Of a stretch of DNA of 64,000 bases, positions 62,032-64,000 are shown in pieces. The notes beneath the pieces were generated by a model that was given only the letters and a program-made list of their open reading frames with translations, searched no databases and was not told the DNA's origin. Numbering within the stretch: the first letter of the stretch is position 1; each line of letters opens with the position of its first letter. The position numbers and the translations under genes were made by a program. The DNA is from Bacterioplanoides sp. SCSIO 12839 (lineage in GTDB: Bacteria > Pseudomonadota > Gammaproteobacteria > Pseudomonadales > Oceanobacteraceae): contig NZ_CP073745.1 in assembly GCF_024397975.1 (NCBI RefSeq), forward strand, positions 1,700,501 through 1,764,500, given 5' to 3'.

Positions 62032-63219
62032 ATGTGCCTGAACCAATCGTTTGGTATTCCATTACTTATGGGTTTATTGGTTGTTTTGGCGGGTTGTTCC
62101 AGTGCGCCGCCACGAATTGCTGTTCCGGAGAGTCAGCAGGATCAGGTTGTGGTTGAGGGTATTCAGCAGACCATCCGCTATTGGGGCGATGCGAAACCAG
62201 AGAACCTGAGTGAAATGATCGATGCCAATGCCCGGGTTAAAAAAGCACAGCCTGATTTTAAAGACAAAACCAGTATCAACTATCTGGCTTTATCTGGCGG
62301 TGGTGAAAACGGTGCTTTTGGCGCGGGATTACTGGCTGGCTGGAGTGAGCGGGGTACCCGGCCAGAATTTGATATTGTGACGGGGGTGAGTATTGGTGCG
62401 TTGATTGCTCCCTTTGCGTTTCTTGGCCCTGAATACGATAAAGAGCTGGAATATTTATTTACCAGTATGTCGATGGATGAATTAATCGTCTCTGGCTTCT
62501 GGGAAACCATTGCCGGATTTTTTGGCGGCCCAGCCATTACTGATACAACACCACTGAGAACCATTGTTGAACAGTTTTTTGATGAGGAAGTGCTGGAGCT
62601 GATCGCTGCCGAGCATCAAAAAGGGCGACGTTTATTGATAGGCACCACCAACTTGGATTCCGAACGTCCGGTTATCTGGGATATGGGAGCACTGGCCAGC
62701 AGTGGCCATCCTAATTCATTGATGGTTTTCCGCGAGGTTATGTTAGCGTCGTCGGCAATCCCGGGAATGATGCCGCCGGTATTATTTAACGTTGAATCTG
62801 AAAAAGGGCGGTTTCAGGAATTACACGTTGACGGTGGTGTGACCTCTCAGGTTTTCATTTATCCGGTTGATATCGACCTGAGCGAATACACCGAAGAAAA
62901 CCCGTTTGTTCGTAATCTTTATATCATCCGTAACTCTGAGGTGAAACCGCAATACCAGGCCACTGATGCCGATGTGTACGCACTCTCAGTGCGCAGTATC
63001 AATACCCTGATTAAAAATCAGGGAGTGGGGGATTTGTATAAAATGAAGCTGATTTCAGAGCGTGATAATTACCTCTATCAGTTGGCTTATATTGGCCCTG
63101 ATTTTAAATTTAATGGCGAAGAGCAATCTGGCCAGGCTTATATGAACCATCTGTATCAATACGCATTTGAACAGGCGAAAAAAGGTTACCCGTGGCGCAG
63201 CTCTCCTGGTATTAAATAG
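62032..63219 (+). CDS. Patatin-like phospholipase lipoprotein
   Basis: The 395-residue protein starts MCLNQSFGIPLLMGLLVVLA, then GCSS (lipobox LAGC). The patatin domain has the oxyanion loop LSGGGENGAFGAGLL, the nucleophile elbow GVSIGA (GxSxG) and the catalytic aspartate in DGGV. It is expected at a membrane facing the periplasm and to deacylate phospholipids. The ATG at 62032 gives the best signal; an upstream ATG at 61996 would add twelve residues. It overlaps the convergent GGDEF gene by eight bases. Confidence 0.9.
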   Translation: MCLNQSFGIPLLMGLLVVLAGCSSAPPRIAVPESQQDQVVVEGIQQTIRYWGDAKPENLSEMIDANARVKKAQPDFKDKTSINYLALSGGGENGAFGAGLLAGWSERGTRPEFDIVTGVSIGALIAPFAFLGPEYDKELEYLFTSMSMDELIVSGFWETIAGFFGGPAITDTTPLRTIVEQFFDEEVLELIAAEHQKGRRLLIGTTNLDSERPVIWDMGALASSGHPNSLMVFREVMLASSAIPGMMPPVLFNVESEKGRFQELHVDGGVTSQVFIYPVDIDLSEYTEENPFVRNLYIIRNSEVKPQYQATDADVYALSVRSINTLIKNQGVGDLYKMKLISERDNYLYQLAYIGPDFKFNGEEQSGQAYMNHLYQYAFEQAKKGYPWRSSPGIK

Positions 63220-64000
63220 GATGCCTCTGATGGAGGTGGTAGGTGTTTTTTCCCATTTTTTTTGCGTGGTACATTGCCTGATCGGCTGCGTGCATAATAT
63301 CGGTAACTGTGATGCCATGTTGCGGGTAAAACGCCACTCCCAGGCTACCTGATAAGGAAAAGTTGTCATAAGGGTAAGGCAATGGCTCATTTAACAAACT
63401 GATGAGCTGCTGACACATTAGCTCAATGTCACTATCGGTATTTGAGTCGTGCAGCGTTGGTATTAATAATACAAATTCGTCGCCCCCTAAGCGTGATAGT
63501 GTAATGCCTGTCCGTGTGGACGAAAGACAATATCCCTCCAGACGTTTTGCAATTTGGCACAAAACAATGTCGCCATGATGGTGTCCCATTTGGTCGTTAA
63601 CGGCTTTAAAGCCATCCAGGTCAATAAATATCAGCGCGCCACTCGCTGTCGGTTGCTGCAGTGAGCTTTTTAATTGAGACATAAAGTAGCGGCGATTGTG
63701 CAGGCCAGTCAGCTGGTCTTTTTCACTGATGATGGTTTTTTCACTCAGACTTTGTCGCAGTTGGTAACGATTGACAATAAATGCGACCACCATTAATGCC
63801 AGAATGCCTGAATATAAAATCATAAATGATTTAAGGTTTTCAGAGTCCAGTAGTTTTCGGGTATGCGATTTTTGAAGTTGCCACGCCAGGGACTCCAGTT
63901 CTTCAGACAGCGGCGAACTCAAAATCTGAGATAAATAGCCGGACTCCTGTTGCTGAAATTCAAGCAGCTTGTGTGCATGCGTAATAAAATGATTAACCGC
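63212..64000 (-). CDS. GGDEF-domain diguanylate cyclase, N-terminus beyond the window
   Basis: The visible 262 residues stay open to the right edge (upstream codons read ...LLEFQQQESGYLSQI), so the true start lies outside. A helical stretch is followed by one membrane helix (SFMILYSGILALMVVAFIV) and a GGDEF domain: DQLTGLHNRRYF, FIDLDGFKAVND and an intact RLGGDEFVLLIP. It should make cyclic di-GMP, sensing through an unseen periplasmic N-terminal part. No RxxD inhibitory site is evident at the usual position. Confidence 0.9.
   Translation of the reverse strand, partial: AVNHFITHAHKLLEFQQQESGYLSQILSSPLSEELESLAWQLQKSHTRKLLDSENLKSFMILYSGILALMVVAFIVNRYQLRQSLSEKTIISEKDQLTGLHNRRYFMSQLKSSLQQPTASGALIFIDLDGFKAVNDQMGHHHGDIVLCQIAKRLEGYCLSSTRTGITLSRLGGDEFVLLIPTLHDSNTDSDIELMCQQLISLLNEPLPYPYDNFSLSGSLGVAFYPQHGITVTDIMHAADQAMYHAKKMGKNTYHLHQRHPI

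Noticed and set aside
63212-63922. GGDEF gene as complete with a TTG start at 63922
   Set aside because: The frame continues without a stop to the window edge, so the protein very likely starts further out.

Overview
The window is a stretch of gammaproteobacterial chromosome interrupted by a mobile defence island of about 39 kb. The core gene order (trpF-trpB-trpA-folC-SPOR protein-cvpA-purF-metZ) resembles that of Pseudomonas and marine Oceanospirillales. Together with epmC, rhlB, an MSHA-like pilin and a MoxR/DUF58/TgpA cluster, it suggests a free-living gammaproteobacterium, probably of the Oceanospirillales type. I cannot name the species from sequence alone.

Left core (1-16.8 kb): the end of trpF, then trpB, trpA, folC, a DedD-like SPOR protein, cvpA, purF and metZ. 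An unlinked MoxR-DUF58-transglutaminase operon follows, then a type IV pilin-like gene, two divergent thioredoxin-fold genes, an aldo/keto reductase and a MATE exporter read on the minus strand.

Island (16728-55762): the element sits in the 5' end of the MATE gene. A 70-bp segment of that gene, differing at one base, lies at both ends (16728-16797 and 55693-55762). The original start codon and first codons are stranded at the right end (55653-55796). The island supplies a replacement N-terminus to the chromosomal copy. Next to the left end is a tyrosine recombinase. After it come: a large cold-shock-domain/zinc-ribbon protein coupled to a short ORF; a minus-strand regulatory cluster (HTH, unknown, PrtN-like); a lipoprotein; LexA-boxed umuDC; a second tyrosine recombinase with an HTH gene; and a 1-kb non-coding stretch full of short repeats and hairpins.

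Two large defence-type blocks follow. The first (28186-38376) is a seven-gene, translationally coupled operon: a Ycf46-like AAA ATPase, a UPF1/Dna2-type SF1 helicase, a protein of unknown family, a degenerate PLD/coiled-coil protein, a DUF2997 protein, a DUF1257/Ycf35-like protein and a 4Fe-4S radical-SAM activase-like protein. I know of no named system with this composition, and it is the best candidate here for an undescribed system. The second (38595-54236) is a phosphorothioation system. It has the restriction genes dptF-dptG-dptH on the plus strand and the modification genes dndB-dndC-dndD-dndE on the minus strand, with no dndA. An AT-rich pair, a putative phage abortive-infection protein and a DUF262/DUF1524 nuclease, sits at the junction where they converge. 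A predicted envelope protein closes the island.

Right core (55.8-64 kb): a peroxiredoxin, epmC, rhlB, a small exported protein, a DUF418-like membrane protein, a multi-spanning transporter, a patatin-like lipoprotein and a GGDEF protein that runs off the right edge.

All assignments come from reading motifs and gene order by eye. No database search was run.
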